Source: Papaver somniferum (taxonomy: Eukaryota > Streptophyta > Magnoliopsida > Ranunculales > Papaveraceae). Taken from it: a stretch of DNA of 64,000 nt. Under the pieces are notes generated by a model. It was not told the origin of the DNA and searched no databases. It saw only the letters and a program-made list of their open reading frames with translations. The position numbers were made by a program, and so were the translations under genes. Each line of letters begins with the position of its first letter. Position 1 is the first letter of the stretch. The stretch is from NCBI RefSeq assembly GCF_003573695.1, contig NC_039358.1, positions 157,656,920-157,720,919 of the forward strand. Reading direction: 5' to 3'. Positions 45,896-59,040 of this stretch are shown one piece after another.

Positions 45896-48667
45896 GATTG
45901 TCTATGGACTGAGTCGAGATAATACAACGAATCAGTTCACACTTCGTGTGATCATCTATGGATACGAGATCGAGACAATACGACAACAAGATAACTTGCA
46001 TGATTGACTATGGATACAAGATAGAGACAATACAACAACGAAGTACGATTACTTGATAATAAGTTTGGACTTAACCAAACACTATAAGATTTCTATCAAG
46101 TAATTAGGAATTAATGTTTGTGTATTTTACTTCTAATTATAATAAACCAATTATAATTGCGGAAATAGAAAAGTAAAAGATATAACAAGATTTTGTTAAC
46201 GAGGAAACAACAAATGCAGAAAAACCCCGGGACCTTGTCCAGAATTGAATACTCTCATAATTAAGCCGCTATACAAAATCTAAACCAACTTCGTATAGTT
46301 GAGATCAAGAAAATAAACCTATAGTTCACCTAGTTCCCTCAGTATCCCTGTTCCTTCAACTTGCAATAAGTCACGCACTTGGAACAGTTCCTTTGGTTCG
46401 TATTCCAAACAGTAAAGGAACAACAAATCTGTTCGGTAACAACTCTTTTCAATCAACGTGATATGAGTTTGAAAAAAGGCTCTTCCGTTTAACCAATAAA
46501 CTCCTTTGTCGGGTTTTAGATCAATCTATTCAACAACTACCAAAGTAATTGTTTAGACTATGCAATCCATACTATGAATCACAAAGTAATGTATTGATGC
46601 CGATCTACGCAACTAATCAATCCAATCTATCAAAAGATAAACTGATTATAGTTGGATCCCCAGCCGATCAAGTTTTATGTACACCAAAGATTATGAACTC
46701 AAATAAGAAATCTTCTTTGTCTTCAAATATTCTTAGATCTTCAATAAATACCTGCACACAAACAACTTGAATCTCTTGTGATCAATCACACACAGAACAG
46801 AGTTTGTTAACAATGGATTATCACAAGACGTCTTTAGATCTACAAACAGTCTAAAGATCCCCGTCGATACTTCGATCTAGTTTGAGTGAATCTTATATCA
46901 GAAGAGAAGATTCTCAAGCATAAACAAACTAGGTGCAATCAAAATTCAACAACCGTTAGTCAATCAAATCAATCGAAAACTAATAATAAACTGCAATTAT
47001 CTAGTTTCCCACCAATGGTATTCGTATAGCTTCTCAATTCCAAAGAAGTCTGTAAAACGAGGGTCGTAAGAGATTTCGCCTAATTAGGGTACTTTCTTCT
47101 CCGAATAGACGGTTCCACCAGTAACAACACAACTAGGTAGTTTTGATGGCTTTGAGGATTAGTTTGCTCGAAATGAAAATTTCAATATTTATAGACCAAG
47201 GAAGTTTGGACACCAAGGAATTTCCAAAAACGAATATTCTCAAAGATATGCAATAAAGCCAAAATCGGTTTTCATAATTCCTGGAAATGCTCTGTCTAAA
47301 TATTGACCGAAATCTCAGTAGAAAATCTCCAATTAGTAAATGCACATTACCAATCTTTATTTTCTAAAGATATGCATTTAATTGTTGGAAATTAAAATCA
47401 TATAAAATTAAAAAAACCTTAATTAAAAGATTCTCAATTTATTTCGATCAGGGATTTTCTTTTAGTTATTAAGGAATATCTTTGAACAATAATAAATAAG
47501 AATTACTGCACATGTTCAAAGTATGTCGACATCTTTACTTTGTAAATCCTTTTTCATATTTACAGTCTTGGAACCGATTTGCCACATTTCCAAACGAGTT
47601 TAGAATTGGTTCATCTGATTTCCAAGAGCTATATGATTGATCAAAAACATTCAATCACCATTCATGGGTTTAACGGTTCTACCAAACACAAGATTCAGTT
47701 CTACCTCCAATTGGCTAATAGAATCGATTACACTAGTTTCCATAAAATGTCTAACTAAGTACCAGGATCGGTTACCACTTTCTCATGGTATTACTTGTGA
47801 TCGGTTGCACAAGTTATAGGATCAGTTACACCAATTACTAAAACTTGTTAACCTACTACAAGGATCGATTACACATCTTGTGATTAGTCCCACCAAGTAC
47901 TAGGATCAGTTACCTAATGTCTACGATTGGTCACACCAATTACAAATATCGATCATACCATCTCAGGTGATTACTTAAGATTGATTTCACTAATAAAAGT
48001 CACACCGATACATAAGTCAGGCATTGTGAATAGTTTTACCAAGATATATAAACAAGTTATGAGCGGTTATACTAAACACAGATATTGGTAATCCAAATAT
48101 TTGCAATGAATAACAACACCAATATGCCTAGCGATTTCCCTTTCGATTCCCAAAAAAAGTTTATGAATTGTACTTCCTTTAAACAAATGTAAAACATTGT
48201 TTCCTAGGACGAAATTTTCACCCATAGCCATACATAATCACAATAGCATTCATACTATTATGTCGATGTCTTATATACGAAGTTCAAAAGATAGGCGTTA
48301 TACTTCGTATTATAATTCCTTAATACTACGTCTAACTAGAGTATAAGCATTCACAACTTCACTGTTATGTTTTCAATATAACACGACTTGAAAGATACGT
48401 TAGTAATGAAACAGTTCAAGTCAAAATATTACTAACCTCAAGAGGAAGGATGATGTTGTCGATGTAGATCTTTACCTCTTCGCATTCTTCAATTCTTCGA
48501 GTAATACTTGTAAGTCTCATATCCTAATAACTTTCTAGCTAACCTATACGAAGTTGACTCTAGTAAATAATCAAGCGACTCTTTAAATGAGTTTTGCTTC
48601 ACTAAAATATGACAACCAAACTTGACATACCAACGCTTGGTGGGTTCAACCGAGCAATGATCTAACA
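45896..48667 (-). mobile_element. Copia-like LTR repeat, minus strand
   Basis: On the minus strand it begins TGTTAGATCATTGCTCGG (48667). An inverted related copy starts at 62317. It contains a run of GGATCGGTTAC-type repeats (47640-47990) and, near 46225, AAACCCCGGGACCTTGTCC, a string common in plant copia LTRs. The left boundary is tentative (TG at 45896) and no target duplication was found. Frame 48875-48489 translates the LTR start and is not a gene. Confidence 0.45.
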
Positions 48668-48710
48668 ACTGTAAAGGGAAAAGATAAGGGGAGAACAGAT
48701 CAATGGACCT

Positions 48711-48729
48711 ATATATATATATATATATA
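48711..48729. repeat. TA microsatellite
   Basis: Pure (TA)n run just outside the copia-like LTR. Confidence 0.9.
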
Positions 48730-48966
48730 AGTATCAAGGTTCGAACGTGGCGGTTACGAAGTGGGTCTAATAACCGACGGAAACTGAAAAGGATAGGAGG
48801 AAAGAACTGCATGATGTAGAAGATGAAACGCCGCTCGGGATCGTGGGGACGATGAAAAGGGGAGAGAATTCTCATCCCTGGTTCCCAAGCAAAAGAGGGG
48901 AGGCGCTAGAAAGAATCCTATGACTACTGGGTTATTTTACAAACAACCCAATAGTCAGGGGACTAA

Positions 48967-49600
48967 TGTTGATACATGAAAAATAATACCCCTTAATGGG
49001 CTTGGGGTGCCCCCAAAGGGAGTGGCAAGCCTAACATCAGATATGGGGACTTGGGGACTAAGCCCAAGCCCAAACGAGGAAATACCCATGAGATGGAAAG
49101 GACGAGGAATGGATTAATGAATAAGAATGAGGTTATATTAAGGAAAGAATGACATTAGAAGTAATTAAGGAGGTTTAGGACATGTGGCATGATGTCATAA
49201 AAGGAAGGGGCTCTTGGAAAGTCTGTATAAGGAAGGACAAGGTACAATGGAAAACAACTCTCTCTCTTACTATTCCTATAAAGCTGAGGTCACATGGTGT
49301 AGCTAGGACGGGTAGAACCAAAACTAAAATCACCCTTCAACACTCATTATATTAACGCCTAAACCCAACCGCACACTATACTCACACATGACCTCACACG
49401 CTCATTATACCTACGCCTCGTTATATTTTGATTTGGTATGGGTTGACGACTACATTTAGTCTCAAACTCTAGTTTTCATGACCAAATATAACTATGGTCC
49501 TTCCACTGCGCTTCACTTTCAGACCAAATTGGGATATAGTCCCCAAATTTGGTCGTGACTGTGGTTACTCCAAGTATCTCACTTTATTCCTAACTCTTCC
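48967..49600 (+). mobile_element. Probable LTR start after a polypurine tract
   Basis: CAGGGGACTAA (48956-48966) followed by TGTTGATACATG has the form of a polypurine tract plus LTR start. A TATA-like CTGTATAAGG lies near 49223. The right end was not found; 49600-50090 is further unassigned LTR-like sequence with no gene. Confidence 0.35.
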
Positions 49601-50093
49601 CCTCTCTTCTAAATGTTCCACCCCTTCTTAAATATACAAGGTTGTTATTTACAGAGCTTTATGTGAGGCCCGCTGAACTCTGCTTCGATCCCTTGAACGG
49701 GGGATTGCTCACTTCTTCATTTTTTTTCTCGGTCTTTTGGGTTGCCTGCTTCCTTTACAGCTTGCCACGTTGTCGATGAGGTTAGGTGGGGTGGTTGAGT
49801 GCATTTAATGCTGAGTAGATCACTCCTACACGTGTGTAACGACTCTTTACAACTGGCCCGTCACATCATTGACTCGTCAAAGCATTTGAGCTGTTCATTC
49901 GAATTTGCCTCGTGATCGGTGAAAGTTGAAGCTAATGGTTCAGTGCTTTGCGGGTATCTTTGGTATCACACTCCAGCTCTGAGTTCATGCCACATATATG
50001 GTGAACATTTTGCAGTTACAATTACGATACAATTATAGTTTACGGAGGAGCAGGTGCTAATCAAGGTAGGGACTTGCCGCAAAATAATCCAAG

Positions 50094-50187
50094 ATTGCTA
50101 ATAAGATGTACCAATCCCTTACCAATATATATTTTGTTTTATATGCATTTTAGTACACCCCAAACAATTTTGTGCCCCTATTAGCGG
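50094..50187. mobile_element. Short MITE-like element
   Basis: Starts GCTAATA and ends TATTAGC with an AT-rich centre. Its right half resembles the element at 50855. Terminal similarity is limited, so this is tentative. 50190-50850 has no gene. Confidence 0.35.
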
Positions 50188-50854
50188 TCTTGGGATAATC
50201 CGTCGCAGGGATGGTTCTCCCATTTCCAAATGCATCTGTTGTCACCCTTAACCCCAAGTACCCCACACAATATCCTAGTCGATGATCTTAATTTTACATG
50301 GCTTACCAGTTTAGCTTTTACAGGCACAGCTAGCTCAAATAGCATCCGTTGTTGTTTCGTGATAATGCTTAGCTGGTTGTGTACCAGCGTTTTGTTCTTT
50401 CTCTCTTAATTCTCACACTGCTTTACTCATCCTTCGTCCGCCGAGCCACCTCATTCTAAATCTCCTTAGTTTATTACTTATAATCATCACAGAACAATCT
50501 CTTCTTTACTTCAGATTGACCCACATGCAACGGAAATCCAGTGTTTGTAGATGGGAGATATGTTGTCCTTTAATTGATTGATAAATTTACATTCGAGGAA
50601 AACAACAACCACATCCCATAAAAATAAGTCACAAGATCAATCCCCAACCCCAACCAACTCCCATCTCCCAATATAATTCTCTATTTACAGGGTAAAGGTA
50701 GGTTTCATCTTCTGCAACAAATGATAGTAGGACGGTAACGTTATGCACAAAAGAGATGTGCTTGATAATTTAGTGCTAGCAATCCCATCCCATGTGAATG
50801 ATTTCATCCCTATCCGGAACTAATGATTTTTTTTTTATCCTCAATTACGTCAAC

Positions 50855-50974
50855 ATTGTTAATAGGGGTACCAAATTAGGGGATGTATCAAAATTATAAT
50901 AAGACAAAATAAATTTTTATATAAATTTTTGTCTTTGCATGGTACACCCCACTAAACCTGACACCCCATTAACG
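50855..50974. mobile_element. MITE-like element with TTAA-type ends
   Basis: The left end GTTAATAGGGGTACCAAATT and the right end, read in reverse as GTTAATGGGGTGTCAGGTTT, are imperfect inverted repeats of about 35 bp around an AT-rich core. Total length is about 120 bp. Confidence 0.5.
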
Positions 50975-51178
50975 GCCTAGCCTTGGTCGCAACAAAAACC
51001 TATTTGCAATCTTCAACTCCATGATCTTCAACTCCATTGGATGGGATGGACCATAGTTGAGAGAGAAAATAAATATATAGTATAATCTTTGGTATAATTT
51101 TATCCACAGCATTCAATGGTTCTAGTTTCCACCTGACAAATTATAAAATCATTTTATATCGTTACTTAATATTTTATT

Positions 51179-53672
51179 GGGCCAATTATAAAATGGTCCT
51201 ACTTTTTATAATTCGTTTACAAAAAGGTCATACTTTTGTAATTGGTTTACAAAATGATCATGATCTGTCCGAGATAACAGTTTGGGGAAAAAACGGTGTC
51301 ATTTGTCTCCAAAATACCCTTTCTTCTAACTCAAGCTCTTTAACTACAGTTAAACCATCTTAGCTGGCAACCAGACATGTGGCAATGCTGACACGACAGT
51401 TATTGGTGAGACATGTGGAGATGCTGACATGGCAATGCTGAATTTGCAGTTCATGGTGTTGCCTGTGAAGCTGAAGCCTTTGTAACTGGGGGCAATGTTG
51501 CACTAGATAGAGTTGATGAGCTTCTCTTCCTCCGCTGCCTCTCTTACTTAAGCTCCTCCTATGTGTGCTTGCACTACTGATTTGGAATCCACTGACCCCG
51601 TCATAGCACGAACAGGATCATGTACACAACGGCATTAGTTTTGTAACTTGTCAGTTTCTAAACCTACTTAAGTGATTGATTACTGGCTTTGACTAATAAG
51701 CATATATGACAACACAAAAGCAATTTCCGAAGACTGAACTATGGAATTCATGGTTTCAAACTGAAATAACAAATAGACTTGAGAATATTTGGCGTACTGC
51801 AAACATAGGGAACTTGCGATAATTCAAAAAAGGCTAGCTTCTCATATTGGCTCAAACATTTGCTGAACAAGTGTCTCATACTTGAATTCTTTTGAAACAA
51901 TATGGCTTGCAAGCATTAAACCGCTAACCTGAGAAGAGAGCAATAAGAAATTTTAGAAATGTTGTGTATACCTCCGGATTCCTTTGAAACAAAGAATGTC
52001 AGCATCACAAAATAGCTAATTGAACCTTTAACTCATCTATCATATCCCATAAAATAACAAAAAAATGCTTATTGTGGTTGCCTTGTGCTATAACTTCAGC
52101 TGTATCAATAACATTTAGATGCTCACCACAAACTCCTCAGTAATCTTACTCCGCCTTTTGTTTAGGATCATTCAAATCTGGTGGAGCTTCTGCTGGTCCA
52201 CTTACTAACGACATGCACAACTTCCTCTACAACTAACACAGACTTTCGATTCTCTCTAATTTCTTACTTGATCACTTTATTTTAGCCTCCACAGATAGTT
52301 TGTGATATGGAAGGATGCAGGGGACATGAGCAATGAAAAATGCCTAGCACTTTCATATCTGCTTGAATATGCATTATAGCTTGTCATAGTTCTAACTGGA
52401 CTCTTCTACATGCCCCGCACTTATACTTCAATGCTATAACATATGGATTACATTGCAATCTTCTCCAATTGGTTCTGTTACAAAAAATGGAGCAAGTGAG
52501 AAAGATGCATCACCAGACATATGAGGCAAACATAATTTTGGTTCAAATCAAAAGCATGAGTAACAAAATTTAACATGCGTCAAAGTATCATTTCCTTCTG
52601 TTTACTAAAGCACAGAGTACTGAAATTTAATGAGAATAAAAGGCATGCGTCAACAATCACGAGTTCCGAAATTTAACATCTAATAGAAGGGAAAACCACA
52701 ATTCATTTCCTCTTGTATATTAGTAAATCAAAAGCAAATTGAAGATAAATGACAGATACATCTGAAATCCAAGTCTTTAGGGATCGAAATGGAACTGGGA
52801 ACTGGTAACTCAGAAATAACCATTTGTCGCATGAGTTCTTCTTAATCTGCAATTTCGAATTAGAGACAAACCCATTCTCCCAAAATTACTCAAACAAACA
52901 AACACCTTAAATTTTTGCCATTCATCACCAAACTTGTAATCAACACAGCCAAAAATTAGGATTTCAGAAAATACAACTTACACAATCACTTATTAACACA
53001 ACAAAAAATTATAACAGTAGCATTTAGTATTAATCCCTAATTTACAAAAATTAGGGTTTATGAAAAGAATACCCAAACTCAAAAAATTAGGTTTTCTGAA
53101 AATAATTCAAAATACACAATATGGGTTCAAGATTACCAACCTCATTATGTTTGTAAATATGTCGATCTCTTGTAAGAAAACTAAGGTTTTCAACAACCAG
53201 TTACCTGTTTTCAACCCGTATCAGTCAATCAAATACCATGAGAGTGAAACAAAACCGTAGACACGAACTATGTGAATAAAAATCTCACTGTTGGTGATCA
53301 ATCTCACTCGAAATTATTCCGTCTTCACTCAATCGACACTGTTGAAGAAGGTTAGAGAAGAGAAATGGGGAAAGAGACGACGTCAAGAAGAGAGGAGATA
53401 ACCTACCTACTATAATCAGATTTTCTTGTGACTCATCATGTGCGTCGAAACCATCCTCGAGATGTAATTATACCCGATCTATGGTACTAGATCTATTATA
53501 GTTAGGTTAAGGAAATATAGGTAAATGAGCACCTGAATTAACTCTGAATTTGTGGGCCCTACGGACTTAACGCTGCTACAAACGGAAATGTGACTGTTTA
53601 GTAAATTGTTTGTAGCAGTGTGACTATTCTGTAAATCGGGTGTTAATTGTATGACTATTTTATACATTTTCC
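51179..53672. mobile_element. Mutator-like element (MULE), possible gene carrier
   Basis: 2494 bp flanked by perfect 9-bp duplications TATTTTATT (51170-51178 and 53673-53681). Terminal inverted repeats of about 90 bp are built from reiterated GTTTACAAAA(T/A)GGTCATAC-like blocks. No transposase is visible. Minus-strand stretches with exon-like composition occur near 52845-52770 (VISELPVPSSISIPKDLDF, preceded by TTGCAG) and 52545-52440 (LPHMSGDASFSLAPFFVTEP), suggesting captured gene pieces. The right end is about 570 bp from the PLAC8 start codon. Confidence 0.75.
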
Positions 53673-53894
53673 TATTTTATTTTATATATCCTTCTTAAAC
53701 ACTATACAGCTGAAATGATTCACAAACAGATGATTCGTCTAGTATTTTAGCTGTAAATTACGCATCACATATAGCGTAAACTGATTGGATACATTGGTTG
53801 ACTAATTTCAAGAAGAAAATCCCTATATTAATTACGTAAGATGCTGCATCCTGGCTACACCCAAAGAGCGGAATAAAGCACACTAGGTGACCCA

Positions 53895-53904
53895 TTTTTA
53901 TACC
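53895..53904 (+). promoter_or_regulatory. Candidate TATA element of the PLAC8 gene
   Basis: TTTTTATACC lies 337 bp before the start codon. Two telo-box motifs (AAAACCCTAA at 53974 and AAACCCTAACCC near 54179), frequent in 5' regions of plant housekeeping genes, follow. 53682-53890 shows nothing else. Confidence 0.35.
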
Positions 53905-54085
53905 TACCAATAACCAAAACATTATTGCGCGCCATTGTTTTAGTATTATCTTCTATCTACGGACACACATAATAAAACCCTAAAAGGTTCCGACTTCCCA
54001 ATCCACAAATCTCCTCCCACTTGTTTCCTTTTTCTTTTTACTTTTGTTGTAACGATTTTCCATAAAACAACTTTGGATTAAAGAA

Positions 54086-54175
54086 ATGATTTATGTAAAG
54101 AATCGTTTTATTTCTCAAATAAGAATGTTTGTTTTTTCAAGTTTAAAACAACAACCAGAAGAAGAAGAAGAGTAG
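54086..54175 (+). CDS. Upstream ORF in the PLAC8 leader
   Basis: A 29-codon frame (MIYVKNRFI...) ends 65 bases before the main ATG, if this segment is in the mature leader. It could lower translation of the main ORF. It ends in a GAA repeat. Confidence 0.3.
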   Translation: MIYVKNRFISQIRMFVFSSLKQQPEEEEE

Positions 54176-54240
54176 AAGAAACCCTAACCCCTAAAATTTT
54201 ATACTTACAAACAAAAATCATTAGAAATCTGTGCTTTTTA

Positions 54241-57069
54241 ATGGGGGATTTGAGAAAAGAGGAAACAATGGTTGTAGGAGGAGGAGGAGAAGGAGAGAAT
54301 GGAGAAAAAGATGAGAAATTTTTGGATGGAATGGCTGTTATGGATTTTGATATGCTTTGTGCAACTGTAGCTTTACAAACAGAAGGGGGATTTTATTCTT
54401 CTAAGGGTAATAATTGGGGGAAACTGAATAATGATGACGATGGTGATGATATTGATGGAGGTGAATTTAGTGGAGGAGTTCAAAGGATGTGGGAAGGTGA
54501 TGTTTTTGATTGCTTAGAAGATCGTCGAATTGCTCTTCAAACGGCTTGGTAATCTTTCATCCTTATCAAATTTGTTTCCAATTTGGGTCTTTTTTTATTT
54601 TGATTTTGGAATTTAAAATTAGTGGAAATAGAATTTTCATTCTTGGGTCATTTTGGAACATAAAAGGAGTAATTTTTTGTTTGAATTTTTTATTTTTGAT
54701 ATATTTTTGGTTTTGCTTTTGGAGATTCTTTGGGACATGGCAAATTGCTTATGCAGTTTTTGTTCATAGTCTGTTTTAATTTTTGGTTTCATTTCTTGAA
54801 TATTATGATGCTTTCATTTAATATGTGAACTTCTTTGAGTAGCAAACTGATGTTATGTTTGTTTTGGCAGTTGCCCATGTTACAGATTTGGTAAGAACAT
54901 GGGAAGAGCTGGACTTGGTCATTGTTTTATTCAGGTAATTTTGGGTCTATGGATAAGCTTTTTGTGTTTTGTCAATTTTGGTACTGCAAAAAGTTAAAGC
55001 TGGAAGAAGACTTTACTCCATTGTTTTGTTTTGCTTCTGTCATTAAATTGGTCATGTAAATGAAAATATTTAGAGCATTTTAATTTTAAATCATGTTTTA
55101 ATTATGTTATATTATACTAGTTACTAGTTTGAGAATCATTGTACTTGACCTTGACCTTGGGCTGCTTCATGGAGGATGTGCAAAATTTGATTCTGTAGTC
55201 ATCTTTATTATTTTAAATAACATCCAGTGGGGTAACTTGGTGTTGGAATTGATAGGTTTTCAATGATATAATGGGCAAGCTTTATGGATTTGTTTTTGCA
55301 AATTTGCATGTTATGTTTCTCCATTGTTGTTTTGCTGTTTTCCCTGGGGAGGTCAAACATCATAATATGAAAAATGTTCTATTAGACAATACTTTGTTTT
55401 CCGGTAATAACTGTTGTGGGTTTTGTTTTCTTGTGCAGGGGACTGTATATTTCATTCTTGTTATTACCACTCTTTTCAGCTACATTACTTTTACTATCAC
55501 TCGGCGACACCTGTTTCTGTATTTAGCACTTGCTTTCACCGTTTCGGCTGGAACCTACTTTGGCTATTGCCGGAGACAAATTCGGAAGCAATTTAATATC
55601 AGGGTAAGCAGTTTCGCAACTTGACCTTGGTTCCTCTGTTGTTCTGTTCAATTAGGATTGGTTTTGCTGATTCCTGGTTAAGGTTATCCTTCTATTCTCT
55701 TTGTTATTGATGAGCACGGTTATTCTTTTCCTCTTCTCCCTAGACTTCCTTTCGCCATTTCTTAGAAAGGAGCGATTATAAAGTTAGTGGTGAAACACTA
55801 TGCAGGATGGTAGTTATTTGCTGGAGCATAGGTCACCGAGTGAAACAATTGTTTTCCTCTTCCTGTCAACTCTTGTATTTTGTACTCATGGCCAAGTGTG
55901 TATGTTCTGGAGCAGTTCACTTTTGTTAATCATTCCAGGTCCTTGTCTCTTGTGGAGGATAATTTGGTATCACAAAGCTGGTTCCAACTTCTTGACTGGA
56001 CTTCCAAAATTAGGCCTAGGCATGACATTTTTATTCTCATGTATGTATCGCTGTGATGCCTTATAGACCCCTTACCTAGTATGGCGGACACCAAACTAAT
56101 TTTAAGGGAAACGTGTTTGTACATGGCATTGCTGGTTTAGTAGGGATTAGTCCTCCTGCTAAACTGAAACGTGAGTTCATGTTCTCTGGGTGCTTGGAGT
56201 TTGTTATATATGTCGTGTTTCAATACCTTATGAGGCTATATTGTGTGGATAGATAGGCCTTGTTATGTTATTCCCTTAAAATGTTTTCAGCGATGCGTTT
56301 GTACATGGTCTTCAAAACAGGCGTGGAATTGATTCTGCATTTATGAAATTACGTTCTATTATGGTTGCCGAGTATATAAACTCGTATTCTATTTCGATTG
56401 CTTTAATTGCCTCTTGTCTTTTGGGATTTTTCTCCACCTACGTGTCTCTTTTTTACTCGATCAATCTGTCCATCTATATAATAGTACATGTTCAGTGTGA
56501 ACAACTTTGAAACTGTATTCTTAATTTTGTCCTAATTCTTTACCTTACCTCATATCAATTGGTGATATTTTTTGTCTGTGCAGGGTAGTGATAGTTCTTT
56601 GGATGATTGTCTCTATCATCTAACCTTCCCCTGTTGTACCTTATGCCAGGTTGTTTTTTTTTTTTCCTTCCTTTTTCTGGTGTTTCCTGTATTTTGGTTA
56701 TCAGGATTATCGGCTATTTAATTTAAAAGTGTTCTGGACATTTGTATCTATAACCATCCATATGCAGCTCTATCTCGGGGGACTTACTGTTTGCAATAGC
56801 AACCTTAATTCCTTCTCTTTTTCATTGAGCAGGAGTCAAGAACATTGGAGATCAATAATGTTCAAAATGGCATCTGGCGAGGTCGAGGAGACACCTTCTG
56901 CGTAGGAAGTCAAGGGAGCAACGCATTCCTCGAGTTACACCGGCCTTCGTTGGTACAAACCAAATTCCCTGATCATTGCAGCATGCAAAGAGCTTCAACA
57001 GATGCAGATCACTCATGGAGTATAGGAGTCCCTCATGCAGAGCCTTTGGTTCCACCGACCCAATTGTAG
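54241..57069 (+). CDS. PLAC8-family (Cys-rich) membrane protein gene, five exons
   Basis: Exons are 54241-54548, 54871-54934, 55439-55603, 56584-56649 and 56833-57069; all introns are GT-AG and phases join cleanly to 840 nt, 279 residues. Residues 83-124 hold MWEGDVFDCLEDRRIA and the PLAC8 signature CCPCYRFGKNMGRAGLG (103-119). Two hydrophobic segments follow, about 126-145 and 148-167. The second Cys cluster is FPCCTLCQESRTLE (194-207) and then IWRGRGDTFCVG. The N-terminal 80 residues are acidic and Gly-rich. Close relatives occur as uncharacterised PLAC8 proteins in Arabidopsis (type of At4g23470/At5g41390). PLAC8 members affect organ size, calcium entry or metal transport; the role here is not known. 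It is the only intact host gene in the window. The 70-residue tail after the domain is Ser/His/Pro-rich. Confidence 0.95.
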
Positions 57070-57420
57070 TAACATATGTTTCTTTCCCTTTTAGGGGACA
57101 TAAGATAGTGCTTGTATATATAATTTTATTCAACATGGTCTTCTTCTACTTAATTCAGAGTTGACCCAGGGGAAAAATGTTGATCCTAGTCATCTCTAAT
57201 GTGGTGCCAAGATGAAATGGTGGGATCCCTTTTTAACATGTTCCACTAGAGAAATGACGTTTCCTGTTTGCATGCAACAGTATGAGGAAGTAAAAGTAGA
57301 GTTGTTTTTAATTCTAGTGATATTTTTTCCTTCATTAATGGTAACACAATCGAGTAGTTAAAAAGCAAAGCTGTTTTTAGGGATATATTCGAGTGGTGAC
57401 AACAACACTATTTGCGGGAA
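57070..57420. other. PLAC8 3' flank
   Basis: Likely 3' UTR in the first 100 bases (TATATATAATTTTATT near 57115). No AATAAA is seen and no other gene. Confidence 0.5.
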
Positions 57421-59040
57421 AAAAAACTTGCCTAGCGTAGATACCCCAAAATCATGAGAAGGGTATAATAGTAATTATACCATGGGACTAGTAATGGTGC
57501 GTGCAAAGAGCATAAAGCGTTGAAATTAGGAATGTCGTTTTCGTAATTATACCATGGCCAAAGGGTATAATAGTAATTAGACCGTGGTCAAAGGGTCAAA
57601 CTGCCTCGAGCAACAAGGACTGTCGCTTTCATAAATAGTTATATCTCAAAGACACATCTCAATTATAATAGAGAAAAAATGTTATAAATAGAAGAAGCTA
57701 AGCTACAAAGAAGGGGATCGGAGACTTGGTGAGAGGTATACTATTTTTTGTAGGATAGCTGAACCCTTTCACTTTCCAAGGTTTTACATTTTGCCACTTC
57801 ACTGGAGAGGAAAAGAATGTCACTAGGATAATAATGACATGGAAGAGCAGACTCAAAACGTATGAAAAAGAGAAGAAAAATGGATTCATCAAAAGAAGAA
57901 AGGAAATGAAGTTTCCCCAGAGCGACTAGGGAGGCGTCAACATACACAAACAAGGCAACGAAGTCCAGTAAGAAAATATGATAGACGACGTTAAGATAAG
58001 GTTTCCGTTATTAAGAAAAACGCGACTCTGGGACTAGACACTTACACCAAGTCGCGATACTGGAGTACTATGAAGAGATGCTAAGATGCAAATAGCGAGT
58101 GAGCGCATAATCCATGACATGGACGGTACCAATAACGAGTTATGATGTGACAAATTCCAAAAGTCAAAAAAGGAGATCATTAATCTGATCAATATACAGA
58201 ATGCATGTTCGCATAGTCCACGACGAGGATGATATTAATAACAAGCCACACACAAATTTTACAAGCACTGTGTACACATATATCTTACTATCAGACACGT
58301 GTATATAAAAAGATACGTGGAAAGCATGCAGGTCAAAACATCAAAACATGATGCGTCACGAAACACCAAATAAACCCCGAGGAGTTACTTTATCTCATCC
58401 CCAAAAGAGAAGCTAAGATCAACGGTGGAGAGAAAGTTAGCTGACACGGACTGACAGGGGCAGAAGACACTTGTCTGACACGAGCAAACCCCTCAACTAC
58501 CCGCATTAAACACTCTGAGCAGTGTACGTGTCGACCAACCTGTGGAACGAGCGAGGATGCTTCTGCGGGATCAAGGGGCAAACGCAGACCTCCGCGTGAT
58601 AGACGCAAGGACACAAGAAGATAAGGTTCCAACGGTCTTCAGAGATGGGTCCCACGTTCTAACCTTATAAATACCCAATCTCCACCAAGAGGAAGGGGGA
58701 TCAGAAAAATCAGGGAGAGAAGGAGAGAGAGAGAGAGATTGCAAGGGTAAGTTAATCACTTAGAAGAGAGAAACATGTAAACCCAAAAGTCATTCGACTA
58801 TTCATGTAACCGTGAAGAACATAGTAAAACAACAAACCCCGTGGATGTAGGCCTTAGTGCTGAACCACGTAAACCTTGGTCTTATTTATATTTCAGCACT
58901 TTACATTTATTTAGCTCCATGGATGTTTACTTATATGTTTTGTTTTCCTTAATACTTATATCCCATGCGCAAACACCTCGCATGGAGTTGTTAGATGAGG
59001 CCATGATAAACCCGAAGGTTTTGAGCCAATGAATCAACAC
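57420..59040 (+). mobile_element. Probable gypsy LTR, bounds unresolved
   Basis: TATA box CTTATAAATAC at 58674-58684 is followed by a GA-repeat leader and the string AACCCCGTGGATGTAGGCC (58834-58852), which is common in R-U5 of plant gypsy LTRs. An imperfect repeat GGGTATAATAGTAATTA lies at 57464 and 57562. No gene is supported; 59040-59558 is also gene-free. Confidence 0.4.

Noticed and set aside
48489..48875. 128-residue minus-strand frame
   Set aside because: It covers the conserved start of the copia-like LTR and flanking AT repeat.
55800..56066. 88-residue frame downstream of PLAC8 exon 3
   Set aside because: It lies inside an intron of the PLAC8 gene and has no family similarity.
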